From Formicarius rufipectus (lineage: Eukaryota > Chordata > Aves > Passeriformes > Formicariidae): a stretch of DNA of 64,000 nt. The notes under the pieces were generated by a model. The model had not been told where the DNA came from. It saw only the letters and a list, made by a program, of their open reading frames with translations, and searched no databases. This document shows positions 1-11,925 of this stretch, one piece after another. Made by a program: the position numbers and the translations under genes. Each line of letters opens with the position of its first letter. Positions within the stretch are counted from its first letter, which is position 1. The stretch covers positions 1 to 64,000 of the forward strand of contig VXAU01000944.1 in assembly GCA_013399695.1 (NCBI GenBank). The letters run 5' to 3'.

Positions 1-25
1 AAGTCTAGCCATGATGACGATGACA
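1..25 (+). mobile_element. 3' terminus of an RTE-like LINE (cut by window edge)
   Basis: The first 17 bases are identical to 57788-57804, where they form the 3' untranslated tail directly after the stop codon region of an RTE-like retrotransposon. In both places the shared stretch ends in an ATG/ATGA microsatellite-like tail, here running to about base 25. The rest of the element would lie upstream of the window. The identity is read directly; assignment to the same family rests on the better-preserved copy at 57.4-57.8 kb. Confidence 0.6.
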
Positions 26-594
26 TTATTTCTTGTATCTTCACCTGCTTGGACTTTATTTTGGCTATTTGAACAAAAAATAGTATCAGGATAGAATTTC
101 TTGCTGAGTTTTTCTACTGGGTTTTGCACTGCTGAAATGTTTTCAGAGGCTCTTTATTATTAATATAAAACAAATAAAAAAACCCCTGTGGCATTTGCAG
201 AAGCAGCTGATTTTTCAGGGTGAAAGCAAATCCCCGGTAATAAAAAGTCTATCTTATAGAATCAATATCTAAGCTTTTAGCTAAAAATACAGCAAGTGTT
301 GCAGACACTTTTGTCACCACATTGGCACCAAGTCGCCCAAAGCTAGTTTTTTCTGCTCTTTAAAACATGAAGTGTGGTTTCAAGGTCAAATTCCCTTTAC
401 TCTGATGCTATGGAACACTGTCTATCTCAATCTTGATACAAGGATGAAAGCTCAGTCCTCACATCAACATGGTCTTACTTGGTCTGGTAAATATAGCAAA
501 TGATCAGGGAAGGGTTTGAGGGGTTTTTTTGTAGATGGTTTTGGGCTTTTCTTTCTTTTTTTTTTTTTTTTTCTCTTGAAAATAGTTAAACATA
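26..594. other. AT-rich DNA without recognised gene; T-rich tract at 547-576
   Basis: No exon, RNA gene or repeat family is recognised. The only notable element is a pure T run of 17 bases at 556-572 within a T-rich stretch. Confidence 0.5.
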
Positions 595-599
595 AGAAT

Positions 600-755
600 G
601 AGTTGACCAGATTAAATATGGAAACTTCATCCTTGGAGATACTCAAAAATTAACTGAGCAAGATCCTAAACAACTTGCTCTAGTTGGTCTTACTTTGATT
701 GGGGCACTGGACTTGATGACCTTCAGAAGACCCTTCTAACAAATTATTCTATGAA
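600..755 (+). mobile_element. CR1 LINE 3' fragment
   Basis: The stretch follows the 3' part of avian CR1: a segment reading as 'first-line, cut in size, followed by a CATCCTTGGAGATACTCAAAA block' (about 628-650), then CTTGCTCTAGTTGGTC, then a GGGCACTGGACTTGATGACCTTCAGAAGA block, and a terminal TATTCTATGAA. These match the usual order of CR1 3' sequences (group near GGTTGGACTAGATGACCT then ATTCTATGA). Only the last 150 or so bases survive, and divergence is moderate, so this is an old 5'-truncated copy. Sense is on +. Confidence 0.8.
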
Positions 756-1067
756 CCTAACAGTCAATCAGAAAATCAGATGAGCAATCACAACTTTCTT
801 ATCCAAAGAAGGCCAGACCAACTTCTATGATGAGACATATTTTACTCATTTGTCTCAGGACAAACCTGAGCCTTTACAGCTCACAGATATAGAAGGTTGA
901 AATCCCAATGTAATGAAATCCAATTATACCTCAATATAAGGTAGAATATTTAGTAATATGTATTGATAGTTACACACTAGGTCAAGTAAGCAGTGACTAA
1001 AAAGGAAAAGCCCAAATCTGAGATGAAGAGAAGGAAATCATTTTCCATCAAAGCAGACCACATCCAA

Positions 1068-1100
1068 CAGTTTAATAGAATTATAGAATGGGTTGGGTTT
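1068..1100 (-). mobile_element. CR1 LINE 3' end, part 1 of a split copy
   Basis: The motif TAGAATTATAGAATGGGTTGGG is the reverse complement of the CR1 3' terminus (CCCAACCCATTCTATAATTCTA). It stops abruptly at 1100, where an LTR begins, and the next part of CR1 (GGTTGGAAGGGACC) resumes at 1733. The two pieces together make a continuous minus-strand CR1, so this is one older CR1 interrupted by a younger insertion. Confidence 0.75.
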
Positions 1101-1732
1101 TGTCATGGTTTAGAAATGATATTCTCCAATTTAGTGTTCCCACTGAAAACCACACTACCCCTTCCCCTCCCCCTCCAATTGGAGGCACAAAAGGCAAAGA
1201 TCATGGGTTACTGAAAACAGCAATGACATAAGAAAATGAACAGTAACAGAAACAATAGTGATAACAAAAGGTGTTAGAAAAATAAGCAATTTACATAGAA
1301 AGAAGGTCCCAACCATAAATAATACTGGACCATTCTGTATCTACCAGGTTTACTTGACTGGAAGGAATCCCTTGTCCCCAGAAGAGAGAGAGTGCCTTTC
1401 GCCCACCTCCAGCAATGACTGTGGGAATGGATTAAGAATATAACTGATAACACCTTGAAATGATGCAGAATGTAACTGATAAGACCTTGAACTGATGCTT
1501 TAATATTGTGTAAAATGTATGTTTACCTTTGCCATGNTAAAAGCCTAGCCTAGGAGCCTAAATTCATATCGTTGTGGCCATCCCACCACCCAACACACCA
1601 ACGAGGCTTCATCACCCCATATATCCAACCCGGATAAATGACATGAGGTGATATGGAAAAACCACTGGGTTCTGACCACATCGCCTCCCATCTACTGCAA
1701 AAATTAATCCTGTCATGGCTGGAACCAGGAGT
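1101..1732 (-). mobile_element. Solo LTR of an avian endogenous retrovirus (ERV)
   Basis: The left edge is TGTCATGGTTTAGAAATG and the right edge is a GGCTGGAACCAGGAGT type sequence. Read on the minus strand it begins CTGGTTCCAGCCATGACAGGATTAATTTT and ends in ...CCATGACA, the layout of a widespread class of bird ERV LTRs that open with a CTGGTTTTGGCTGGGATAGAGTTAATTTT-like block. Length is about 632 bases. No internal retroviral genes flank it, so it is a solo LTR. The flanks are short near-identical GGTT(T/G) bases at 1096-1100 and 1733-1737, consistent with a 5-base target duplication. A duplicated block lies at 1441-1498. One ambiguous base is at 1537. The family name is by resemblance only. 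Confidence 0.72.
1441..1498. repeat. Two-copy tandem repeat (32-base period) inside the LTR
   Basis: The 26-base block starting TAACTGATAACACCTTGAAA (1441-1466) recurs at 1473-1498 with 24 of 26 bases the same. In the LTR's own orientation it lies upstream of the inferred polyadenylation region, hence probably in U3, where retroviral enhancers are often duplicated. Enhancer function is inference. Confidence 0.7.
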
Positions 1733-1950
1733 GGTTGGAAGGGACCAAGTTCCTACATCCACACTGTCAGCAGGGATGGCACCCACTAAACCAGGTTGCT
1801 CAAAGCCCCATCCAGCTGGCCTTGGACACTTCTGCAGGTAGAACATCCACAGCTTTTCTGTACAACCTGTTCCAGTGCCTCATCACTCTCACAGTAAAGA
1901 ATTTCTTCCTAGTATCTAATCTAAACCTACCCTCTCTCTGTTTCTGTACA
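1733..1950 (-). mobile_element. CR1 LINE 3' region, part 2 of a split copy
   Basis: Strong match on the minus strand to the CR1 3' region. On + the order is GGTTGGAAGGGACC, ACCAGGTTGCTCAAAGCCCC, CATCCACAGCTTTTCT, CAACCTGTTCCAGTGCCTCA, CACAGTAAAGAATTTCTTCC and TCTAATCTAAACCTACCCTC. This is the reverse complement of the usual CR1 sequence. It continues the piece at 1068-1100, with the LTR between. The 5' end of the copy fades near 1950. There is no CR1 open reading frame. Confidence 0.88.
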
Positions 1951-2764
1951 GCTGTTTTCTGGTCCCATGGGACCATGCCAATGTGCTACAGTGCTCAGTA
2001 GCCCAGTTGAAAGGAGAATTTGGACTTTGAGTGTCTAATTAGGGAGCTTTTAATGGGTAAATTCTCTCTTTCCATAAGGAACCAGATCAAATTGACTCAG
2101 GTAATTTTTCATAGCCTATGAACCTCCACAAGATCTAAAGTAAATCTTAACTGTTATTTCACAAGCAGGAGTTCAGATAATCCAAAAGAGTGTTTTGATT
2201 ATTCTCTCTGCTAGTTCTGATTTAGTTTAACTAATAATTTTGTCCTACTCTTGAGCCAAACTATTACTTGTTGGAATTCTGTCAGATTAAATGGTGCTAC
2301 AAGGGGTACCACTTCACAGAGCATTCAAAAGAGGCCATATACATCACCTGGTCTTATCCCCTGCATAATGGAAGCCATGGAACCCCTTAACTAATTTCTA
2401 GCTCAAACCTAGCAGAGCATTGTTTTTGGTATAATCCCCATTTTAAAATTTCTAATGGTTTAGAATACATTATTTCTATTCAATTCTTTAACTGTGCCCT
2501 CAAAGTGAAAAATGGATAATTAATTTTAGTTAAATTTTTTCAAGCTTCATCGTTCAGTCCTTAGATCTGTTAGTCTGGAGAACTCTATGAACAAATTTTA
2601 TTCTTGAAGCAGGTACTTCAGGTGTCCTCCATCTTCTACCAGATATGAAAGCAGGCTAAGATCCTTACTAAGTGCCATTTTTTTCTGATCCTTTCATTAT
2701 TCTTTGAATGCTTCCTTAAGTATTCAACAGTGACAATCCTGAATCTCTGCATTGTTCATGAAGT
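1951..2764. other. Unassigned AT-rich DNA
   Basis: No gene or clear repeat was recognised. The part from about 2640 may belong to the same decayed CR1 as the next entry, but the match is too weak to draw a boundary. Confidence 0.4.
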
Positions 2765-2850
2765 AGAACTGAACACAGTATTTTGACAACCATCATATCA
2801 GTGCCAAATACAGAATATTACCTGTATACTCTATGTATCCCTTTTTAAAG
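2765..2850 (-). mobile_element. Old, degraded CR1 fragment
   Basis: The order GTAGAACTGAACACAGTATT, CCATCATATCAGTGCCAAATACAGA resembles the reverse complement of the CR1 segment upstream of its 3' region (GAACTGGACACAGTACTCCAGG...CTCACCAGTGCTGAGTACAG). Similarity is partial, so this is an ancient copy and the limits are approximate. Confidence 0.5.
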
Positions 2851-5800
2851 ATCAAAGTAATCACATTTCTTTAATGAAAGAATGAAAAATTATTCTTAAT
2901 AAATTCAGTTGAGATCAGCCAAGGTATTATATTCTGTTCTAAATGGATGCTTAAATACTTTACATAAAATGGGGGGACGAATCAGCCAATGTGCTGATCT
3001 TTATCTCAGAATATCCTAAAGGCCAGGATAAAAGTATCTCTACATAGACACCATAGTGGGTTTCAATTCCTTCTCCATAGGTTTACCAGAAGGTCCTTCA
3101 CAGACAAACTTAGATTCAGAAGGTGATGGATGTCTGGACTTCTCATGTAGACTGAGTTGTCTTCCCCCACTTCAGGATGAAGTGCTGAATTCTCTTGTGC
3201 TGAGACTCAGACTCTCTTTCTGGTGTTTATTGTGTTTCTCCTGCTCAGCATGCTGCCTTCTGAGGAGTGAATACACACTGTAACCCAAGTGTCCCCCGGG
3301 TATCCATATTCACTTCAAGCAGATTTAAGACAAACTCCAGATATCAAAAAGGCAAAAATCTTACGCTGGGACCAAGCCTGACCCTGACTCTTTTGACACA
3401 GACAGGAATGTCCCAGCACACACACCACACAGACGTATCTACCAGATTCCATCACAGGAGTCCTGATTTCATGTGTAGGCTGTGTAGACAGATGAGTTAA
3501 AGGCATCCTCTTGCCAAATTCATGTCAAATTGGAAAAGTGTATCGGCTGCTTTAACGCAGTCTTTGACTCTAAAGTGCAGCGCCTGTAGCTCCACCCTTC
3601 ACACCTCTATATCACATCTCCCAGTGGGTTTGGTAACCCCACTAATTCAGAGGTATAAATTCCAGCAGAGAGCAGGCATTGCAAACTGGAACCCTGCAGA
3701 TCTGAGGTCTATTCATGGGCCTAACCATAAACCATGGTTGCCAGTGCTCAGTCACCCTAAACAGTGCTTTTGAGGAACACCCACTAATAATGCCTTGCAG
3801 AGCACAGTGAAGGCAAGAATGCAATTGTGGCTCCCAGACTCTCTTGACCCAGTCACAAATTATATGTGGGTAATAAGAACTACAGCTAACATGGAAGTGA
3901 CTTCCTCTGTCTGACTTTAATTGTTTTATGGAGACAGATTGCCTAGGAACCTTGCTGCTTCTTCAGTAATAACCACTGAACTTATGATAGATTCCAAGAT
4001 TTCCTACTTTAAAGAAAGTTCATGAGTGTCTGAGCAGATCTTGGGTCCTCTGACAGGAGAGTAATGCAGACATGTATTTTAAGCCACCACTGAGCAGCTA
4101 CAGAAACTCAGGATGTTGTCTGAGTGTGTGGCACTAACATTTACACAATTATTTTGCAGCGCCTCTAAATATGAGTACATGCTTAGCCTGCTGCACCTAC
4201 AGCAAGGTAGTAAGTTCTTCTATTACTCCCTGTGCCACAAGCACAGTAATGTCTTCAGTATAGGTGTCTTCTCAGGAGTGTTTTTAGGATTTTTCTTATG
4301 TGAAGCTGAAGAGAAGATTGATGACCAGATTGGTTTGTTGCTGTTGTTTGCAAGAAATCACCAACTGAGGCAAATAAATATTGGTCTATTTAATTTAAGG
4401 GAACAAATCTTCAGCAGGAGGGTTTGAAAGGTACAGTTGTATTTATTTCTTTTGAAGATAGTGATATGAGCCAAGGATGAAGGACATGAAAGGTCCTTGA
4501 GTAATACTGCTGACCTCTCTTCTGCCATTGAAGCATTGCTCTACTATAAGCACATGACTGTGCCTACCTCTCATTAGTTAAAAAAAAATGGGCTTAGTTG
4601 AATAAAAAATAATGATGTCCTTACATCCCTTAAATGTGGAATTTATGATCCTCATTTAATGTATTTAAATTTTATTCGGAGTATAAGTCTTTAAAGACTC
4701 TGTTTTAATTAATTTTCTATTTGCTGATAAGCAGTAGAAAGAGAGACTTCCCATCTTTGTTAGTAGGAGAGAAGAATCTGTAAAATCATGGAAGTGTTAA
4801 GATTGGAAGGACAATCAGGAGCAGGGCAAGAGGTATGAAATTCCTTTACAAATAACATGAGTCACTTACTTTAAGTGCAATTCTTATGATGGCTGAGTTA
4901 TATCCAGTAAGTGTCATTGTAGGTTGTTTTAGCTGTGAAATGAATCAGAGGTGTTTCATAACTGCACAGTTGGCTTCCTCTCCACTGGTGAGTGTGACCC
5001 CTCATCCATGACAGAAGCAATCCACTGCAAAACACAAGGTGGAAACTCCTACTTTAAAACAATAAAAAAAGTTTAGTCTTTGTTCCTGGGAGGTGGAAAA
5101 GTAGTCTTGCATCATGTTTTTAAAAAACAGTCTTCCTGTGGTGGAATAGGACTGATACGATTTGATGCATGTTTTCTGCTCTGGCATCAACTTCTTTTCT
5201 GGATTTGGATAAGCAGTTTCAGACATATTTACACCAGCTGTCAAATGAAAATGGGAACTATGAACTTTATGCTGTTTCCTATGAAAATTATTAAAACTCT
5301 TACGCTCCAGTTTGAGCAATGTGTAAATTGGGCTATGAAAACTTCTAATATGACTTGGGACAGTCCAGTTAAGAGTTGTACCTGAAGTCTACAAGTATTC
5401 TCAATCTGCCATATGTTATAATACTGCACCACAAGAGTGAATGCCCAGTCTGTACACTGTTGCATATTTCAACATCAGTTAGCACAATTATCTGAAAATC
5501 CAGTTTGAAACCTTTAAAATATTTTGGGACTAACATTAAGACTACTCTTAGTTCTAATTTTCATTAGCAAAATGAATTAGCTCATTTCTAATGGAAGATG
5601 TAAAGTGCATCTTTTATAACAAGGGGGGAAACTGCTTCAGCATTTAATTTACTGTTGCTATTTTTAAGGATTTTTCTTTATTTACATTGGGTTTTTTGGG
5701 AGGTTGGTTTTTTGTTTGTTTTGTTTTCCACTTTCCTCCCTGCTTTTAGTTGACTACCAGTGTTTAATTTCTGATGTAATTGAATATTGTATTGCAGAAG

Positions 5801-8800
5801 GATCAGCACTGTATAGTTTAGGTTATAATATGTAGCTATAGAAAAACTGAAGATACTGACTAGAGAAACCAATTATATACACTTACCTAAAAAGCTGAGC
5901 TCAATTTTCGGAGAACTCTGGAAAGGAAGAAAGATAAAAAAATGCTTTGAGCCTTTCCTCTACTTTTTAAGCAATTAACTTTTCCACATTCAAGGAATGT
6001 GTTGCTCACTTCCTCTCCATAGAAAGAGAATGGCTGTGCTGGAGCATGGAAGTCTAGGAGAAATTTCAGTACATGAGAATGAGCTATGACATTGCCTATG
6101 TTAATTACTCATATTTAACTTAATAAGCTTTCATCTTTCCAAAATGTATTTATAGACTTCAATAAGATCCATCTCTAGCATTATTTTGATAGGCTTTTTA
6201 TTTCTGTGAAATAAATAAGAGTTTCTTGCTGGGTTCGAACAGTAATCCAAAAGAAAGAAAGAAAGGGGAAAAAAAAAAAGAAAGAAATAATAGATGAAAA
6301 CTTAACAGATAACTTTCCTCAGTTTTGGTGGGGCTAGGGTTTCGCTCTGTCAGCACTGAGTTTTTTACTGCCTTCACTCCAACTGAAAACGTCTGAATCA
6401 GGCATCAGAATGAGAACACTTGTGCAGGTATTAAAGTTCTTAAGCACGTGTGGTGAGATAGAGAAAGCTACCAGCTCTAAAGAGCACTAAAATAATAAAT
6501 TGTCTAAAGGAAAGAAAAGATCAGAATATCTCAGCCCCCGTTTCTGTAAGGGTGAATGCTCTCAATACTCCTACTGAATTAAAAAGAAATTCAAGTTAGA
6601 GAGAGCTTGGGGTTTACTTGGAGCAGAGTGTGTGGTGGGGGTAGGTAACAGAGAGAATAGTTAAACCATTGGAAGTCTAAGACTGTGGCAAGTTCTCAGT
6701 CTTGCAGTACTTCAAGCAATCAAAAAATACAGTGTGAATCAGGCTAAAACTGTGGTGCTGACAGAGATGTTACTGGTTGAGGATTCATGCAAAGAGTCAA
6801 GCAGAAGGCCAGAGCAGGTAGTTTAAATCCTCCTTTGAAATCATATGCTCAGCATCTTACAGGATTGAACAAAATGTGCAACTGATCTCTTCCAAATTTA
6901 GCTGTATGCAATTTGGTTATCTAGATTCAATTAGTCATCCTCATTCCTAAAGAGTCAATAGAGAGAGGTAGTACAATGAGATGCCTTTGGGAGTTGTCTG
7001 TTTCTCTGCACTCTACAGGAAGATCAGGATGGCTGAATTACATTGATTAACTTGCAACTGGCAAAATTAGTTCAATCATTTCTGCTTATATCAAAGTAAT
7101 CCTTTGGTCCTTTTCAGTTACCGAATGATGATTTATCTTCTTAGTTCGTCTTGCGTGGGCCTGTTGGGACTCTCCATGCTTACTCTTTATTTATATTGCA
7201 TTAGGAAAAACAGAACCTCTCCTGCATTCACTGAAAGGGGTAATGGTTTTAGTCCATGTGTACAACACACAGTGAATTTTTATAACCTGGAGAACAGAAA
7301 TGTACTGAGATATTTGGTTTATTTGCATAGAATTCAACATCTACTTTTTATTGTTTACAATGTTATACTATTTGGAACATAAAATAGGAAGGTTGGACAT
7401 CAGCAGTATACACTGACTTCAATAGAGGATCTGGTTTGCGTTAATTTGGTCCTTCCTGGAAAAAGGAACATCGCTGTTTTTGTTAGGAGGGATACATACT
7501 TTAAGAAAGGCCTATTTTTTCCTTGTACAAACATCTAACTCTAGGCCTAATCTACATCACTTTCATGAAAGGATTTTGCAACACCTGTCCTACATTAGCA
7601 AATAGCCATCACTAACAGCTAATTATAACAAATTCAGAAATACATGAGGAAGTGTAAAACATGTATTACACAACCTGTTACAGTCATGAATTAACTCTTG
7701 GCTTTTGTCCTTAGATGTTTCATTTGTAAAAGAACATACCATGCTGTTAAGCAGCTCCAGATCGTACAATTCCTGCATTTTAGTGACCTTATTTTTTACT
7801 TAATGGGAGTATTGTGGTACACAAAGTTACTCACATGAACAACTTTTCACAATAGCATTTCTCTTTCAACATTGGAGAGATCAACCCCATGGGTAGCCAG
7901 TGCCAGTTGTTCATACATAACTCACCAGAATAAGTAATATCTGATCCTGTTATTGGCATGTAGACCGTCTGAAAAAAATAAAGCCAAATCTTGAAATAAA
8001 GAAAATCAAATTTTACTCTTCTAGCTTTGAATCTACAAGAAAAATTAACCTCTGAAAAAAACTCCCCACACAATTTGAGTGGTACATTTCTGCTCTTAAC
8101 AAGAGTTTTTCCTGGAGAAGGAGGATTCCTGTGCTGGTGGATTCACCTTCACATGCATCATTTCTCCATAGGGAATAGCCAGTAAGCACTGAAATCAGTA
8201 ATGCAGCTAGAAAGCCACCCAAGGTGCTGATCTAATTTAACTGGGGTTTATTTTCAATTAAGAACAGGCAGGGTTTTGTTGCTTTATTTTGCCTGTCATC
8301 CAGACACCTTCCTCTTCTCTCCTAAGGATACTCTTATTTATTTTAGACTATTTAAGTGAAAACCAAGAGAATTGCTCCTGTGGTTGCAGCAATTTCATAC
8401 CAGGGATAAAGCTGATTCTACAAAGAAAATCATGTTCAAATACTGCTTTTTATTGATTGTGCAAAATAAATGAGGAAGAGCTAGGAAAAGGTCCATCTAA
8501 TATAAGGATAGCTGAGGTGGATCTTCTCTATGTAGCTTCTCTACGTCTGTACTTATGGCTGGAATCAGAAAATGCCCAGTTGCCAGTGGATACAGGGAAA
8601 AACCGCATTCTACTATCTCTGTGCAAAATTCAGTGTTAATGCTTCCTGCCTTCTCAGAATTATTTTATTTTTTTGATTTTGGAAAGCTTTGTCTAGAGAA
8701 GGAATAGTCATAAGACGATATCAAACTCTGTTTTGTCCTGATCATTTCAAAGAAAATTTGCTGTGATGTGAGTGCAGATAAGTTCAATCTATCCATAAAT

Positions 8801-11337
8801 ATTTTCAAATTCAATCTGGGGGTGGACTAATTTAATGAAAGCTATGGCCTGAAGGCTAATTTAGCTGAATGAACTCCTATTTTGCTCCAAACCAAATGTC
8901 TTTGGTTTGGGATAAATTGATTAGAAAAAAGCTTGAGGTTACTGAAGTGAGAACATTCACACAGGAGTTTGCAGTTTGAGTCAAATTGCTTATATAAATA
9001 AGCATTAGTTAATTTTAGTAGAACTGCAGCAATTTGTGAACATTATTTAACATGTCAAAAGCATGCCTGATACCTGTTGACATACTTATCTGGATTCAGT
9101 GAAGCTAATGAAAAAGAAAAGGCTAAACCAGAGTTAGGAGGAGCAAGAATTTGTTTTATTCATCCTATTGCATAGAGCTTTTATCAACATCTTGAGCAAA
9201 TAAGAAATTAAAGAGAGCATACTGTTTCAGTATAGGGTTATGATATAAAACACAATTATAAGCTTCTAAAATAGACCAGGTGTCTGACAAGCATGTAGTC
9301 AGATCCAGAGTTTTGCAGCAACAACTAGTATGTTGAAAGATGTATTTTGTATTTACATACTTATTTTCAATTAGCTATTGTTTAAAAAATGAGAGAGGAA
9401 CTAAAAATGTTTAAACACTAAATCTTTATTTCAAAGTACTATTACAAAAATATTTTAAAATTAAAACAAAACAGTTTGGACCAAACACACTGCTTCAAAT
9501 CTACTGCAGTAACATTTCTTTCATTTTGCCATAAAGAAAAGAAAGTGTCCTATTTCAGTCTGAACTACCTCTTTCTCCTTATCCCTTCTATTTTTTATTT
9601 CAGAAAATGAACCAATCCAAGCCTTAATTTCTGCAGCTCCAGCTTTATGTCAGAAATTTTTTGTGACCACCTTGAACCAAGACTTACACTGGTAGCAAAG
9701 CTTTTAGAAGGGCAATCAGGAGGTGAGTGTTGATTTGGGGATGTGGTAGTACAGATATACTACTAATACATTTGTAAGAAGTAATGGCATAGATTTGCAT
9801 GTCCTTTCTTTATTTGTTCTTCTACATTTTGCACATACCCTTTTAGGAGGGAAGAATTTACTCATATGTTGCATGAACCTGCTGCCTGGACCCAATGCCA
9901 CTTTGTTGCAGGAGTAACAGCAAAACCAGACAATGACGCCCTGGAACAGCACAAAATTCCTGCACCAAAACTACAGAAAAAGCCTCAAATGCTTGCAAAG
10001 AAAAATTTGCAGATGCCATCGAGGATCCACTTTCCTGACTGAGGAAGAGAAGTGTGAGCAGCGTCTGACCAGCTCGTTCACACTTGGAAGCCTCTCTCCA
10101 ATGTATCAGGGCGTTTCACAAAGGCCTGTGTTGCTTCAGTTCTACTTTCAATGGCTGTATCTATAATAGTAAATTAAACAGAACCATTGACACGTTATTA
10201 TCCATGCTGTTAAACAGCTGGCATATTCCCTTAAGCAATTTTGCCCTATTGTTTTCCCAGAAATTACCCAGCCATGGCACAGGGACACAAGACATTCAAC
10301 TTCAGGCAGTTTGTGTTCAACCCACCTCTTTTGGAGGCATTAATCCATGCAGATGTGCACCGTGTTATATCAATTTTTCTATCAGAAATAGGTCCCTTGG
10401 TCCTTTTATTTATGGTATAGTCCCTGAGACCAATAGGAATGAATTTAGGGTATTTTTCCAAGTATAAGATTGTTTCAAAGCATCTAAACAGAATTAATTG
10501 TCAAAACGCTCGTGCTTTTACTAGAAATCCTTTCTGAAAACACATTCTAAATGCTTATAAACCTCTTAACCCCAAAATGCAATATTAATGATTGAATTGT
10601 CAAAACAAAATCAGGACAAAATAGGACTTTTCCTTTTCTCTACTCCCCCTGACTGTAAAATGAGCAGTACCGTGAACTGATTGAGCATGTTTTTGGTGCA
10701 TGGAGAGTGTCTTCCCATTCACCATTCGTGTGATGGAGAGAAGTACAAGATTGCCTGTGAAGCTGATAAAGAAACTTGCAGCAGACTGAGTTTGACAAAC
10801 TCCTTCCGCTGATGAATTACATTTGGCTGAACAACACAGGGGCATAGTTTAAGAGAAAAGGAGAGGTGGAAAAGTGAGTAACTGCACAAATAGATGTTGA
10901 AATGAAAGTTATTACTTAGTATCATTGAATCCAATGCCAGGGCTTCGCTGTTGAAGTGCCAAACCTGTGTGAAGCGATGATCTGACTGCACTGGAATGAC
11001 ATATGACCCTTAAGGCAAAAAAAATACATGGGAGTGGAGCAGGGCAAGAACCTGCAAGTGATTACTGGGCTGTGGACAGGTGCTGCAAAGGGTAAACAAC
11101 ATAAAGAGATCCCAAAAATGCGGCAAATCAAGCCTGGATTTTCTGAAGGAAACTGCAGCATCAGCCTGGGGTCAGGTGCCTTGGTGCTGCTGCATGCTCT
11201 GTGCTCCTCACTTTTGCCAGGCTGCAGCTGCTCTGGTCCTCAGCAAAACACTTTGAAAGGAGTGAGGGAGACAAGCAGTGATTTAAGGAAAAATGTAAGA
11301 GGAACAGGGATAAGCTGTTTGTCGGGTTTTGGTGGTG
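2851..11337. other. Long gene-free AT-rich stretch
   Basis: About 8.5 kb in which I recognise no exon, RNA gene or transposon. Open frames are short (at most about 127 codons, at 10084-10467), have no recognisable domain and no supporting splice or start context. A purine-rich low-complexity tract lies at 6249-6290. It could be intronic or intergenic. Confidence 0.45.
6249..6290. repeat. GAAA/A-rich simple repeat
   Basis: Polypurine tract of GAAA units followed by GGGG and an A run, then more GAAA units. Confidence 0.85.
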
Positions 11338-11341
11338 GTCT

Positions 11342-11371
11342 TGTTTGTCTGTTTGTTTGTTTGTTTGTTTT
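11342..11371. repeat. (TTTG)n microsatellite
   Basis: About seven units of TTTG with one TCTG variant, ending in a short T run. Confidence 0.9.
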
Positions 11372-11800
11372 TAATACTATGCTTTGGTAAAACCTGATGC
11401 TCTTACAAGTAGAAACAGGACTTTCAGACTGTAGGCCTACCAGTAATCAGTACCAGGACCTGATCCTCTACCTTTGAGGCCAGTTGGCATGGGCTGACCA
11501 TGTTCATCCTGTTAAACTCTCCTAGTCTGCAAAGTAGCCTGGTTTCACCCAACCTGGCTATTGGGCAGGTTCGCAGTCTGAGTTTTCTCTTGTGAGTGCT
11601 TGGAGAGAGCCCTGGGCGCCTAATGGCAGTACTAACCCAAGACCCATGGTCTGGTCCTATTTAGCTCAGGAGAGTAGATGTAGCTTTAAAGTATACATCT
11701 AGTCATCTGTTGCCTTAATTCCAGAGATTTCAAAGGATTTAGGCCTGAAGGAAACTTGCCCTAAGCTGTGCATTCTTGCAGCATGCTCATTATCACATTT

Positions 11801-11925
11801 GCCTTTGACTTACACAGCTGTAAATCCATGGAAACCAGAGCAATTCAGGGATGAATCAGGTCCATTATCTCCTTGTGTTTGTACAGCACTTAGCACAATG
11901 GCGCCCTGATCCTGATGGGAATTCA
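11801..11925 (+). repeat. Remnant of an ancient dispersed amniote repeat
   Basis: Two neighbouring blocks look like a common old repeat of reptile and bird genomes: a TTACACAGCTGTAAATCCATGG...GAATCAGGTCC block (about 11810-11861) and a TTTGTACAGCACTTAGCACAATGG...CCCTGATCCTGATGGG block (11878-11920). Both motifs are ones I know as high-copy in turtles, crocodiles and birds. I cannot name the family without a repeat library, and the order of the two blocks may reflect one element or two. Confidence 0.42.

Noticed and set aside
1537..1537. Ambiguous base N here and another at 20125
   Set aside because: An assembly ambiguity (the second lies next to a T run), with no biological meaning.
6229..6242. 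GGGTTCGAAC, matching the B box of tRNA genes and tRNA-derived SINEs
   Set aside because: No A box at the proper distance upstream and no cloverleaf can be drawn around it.
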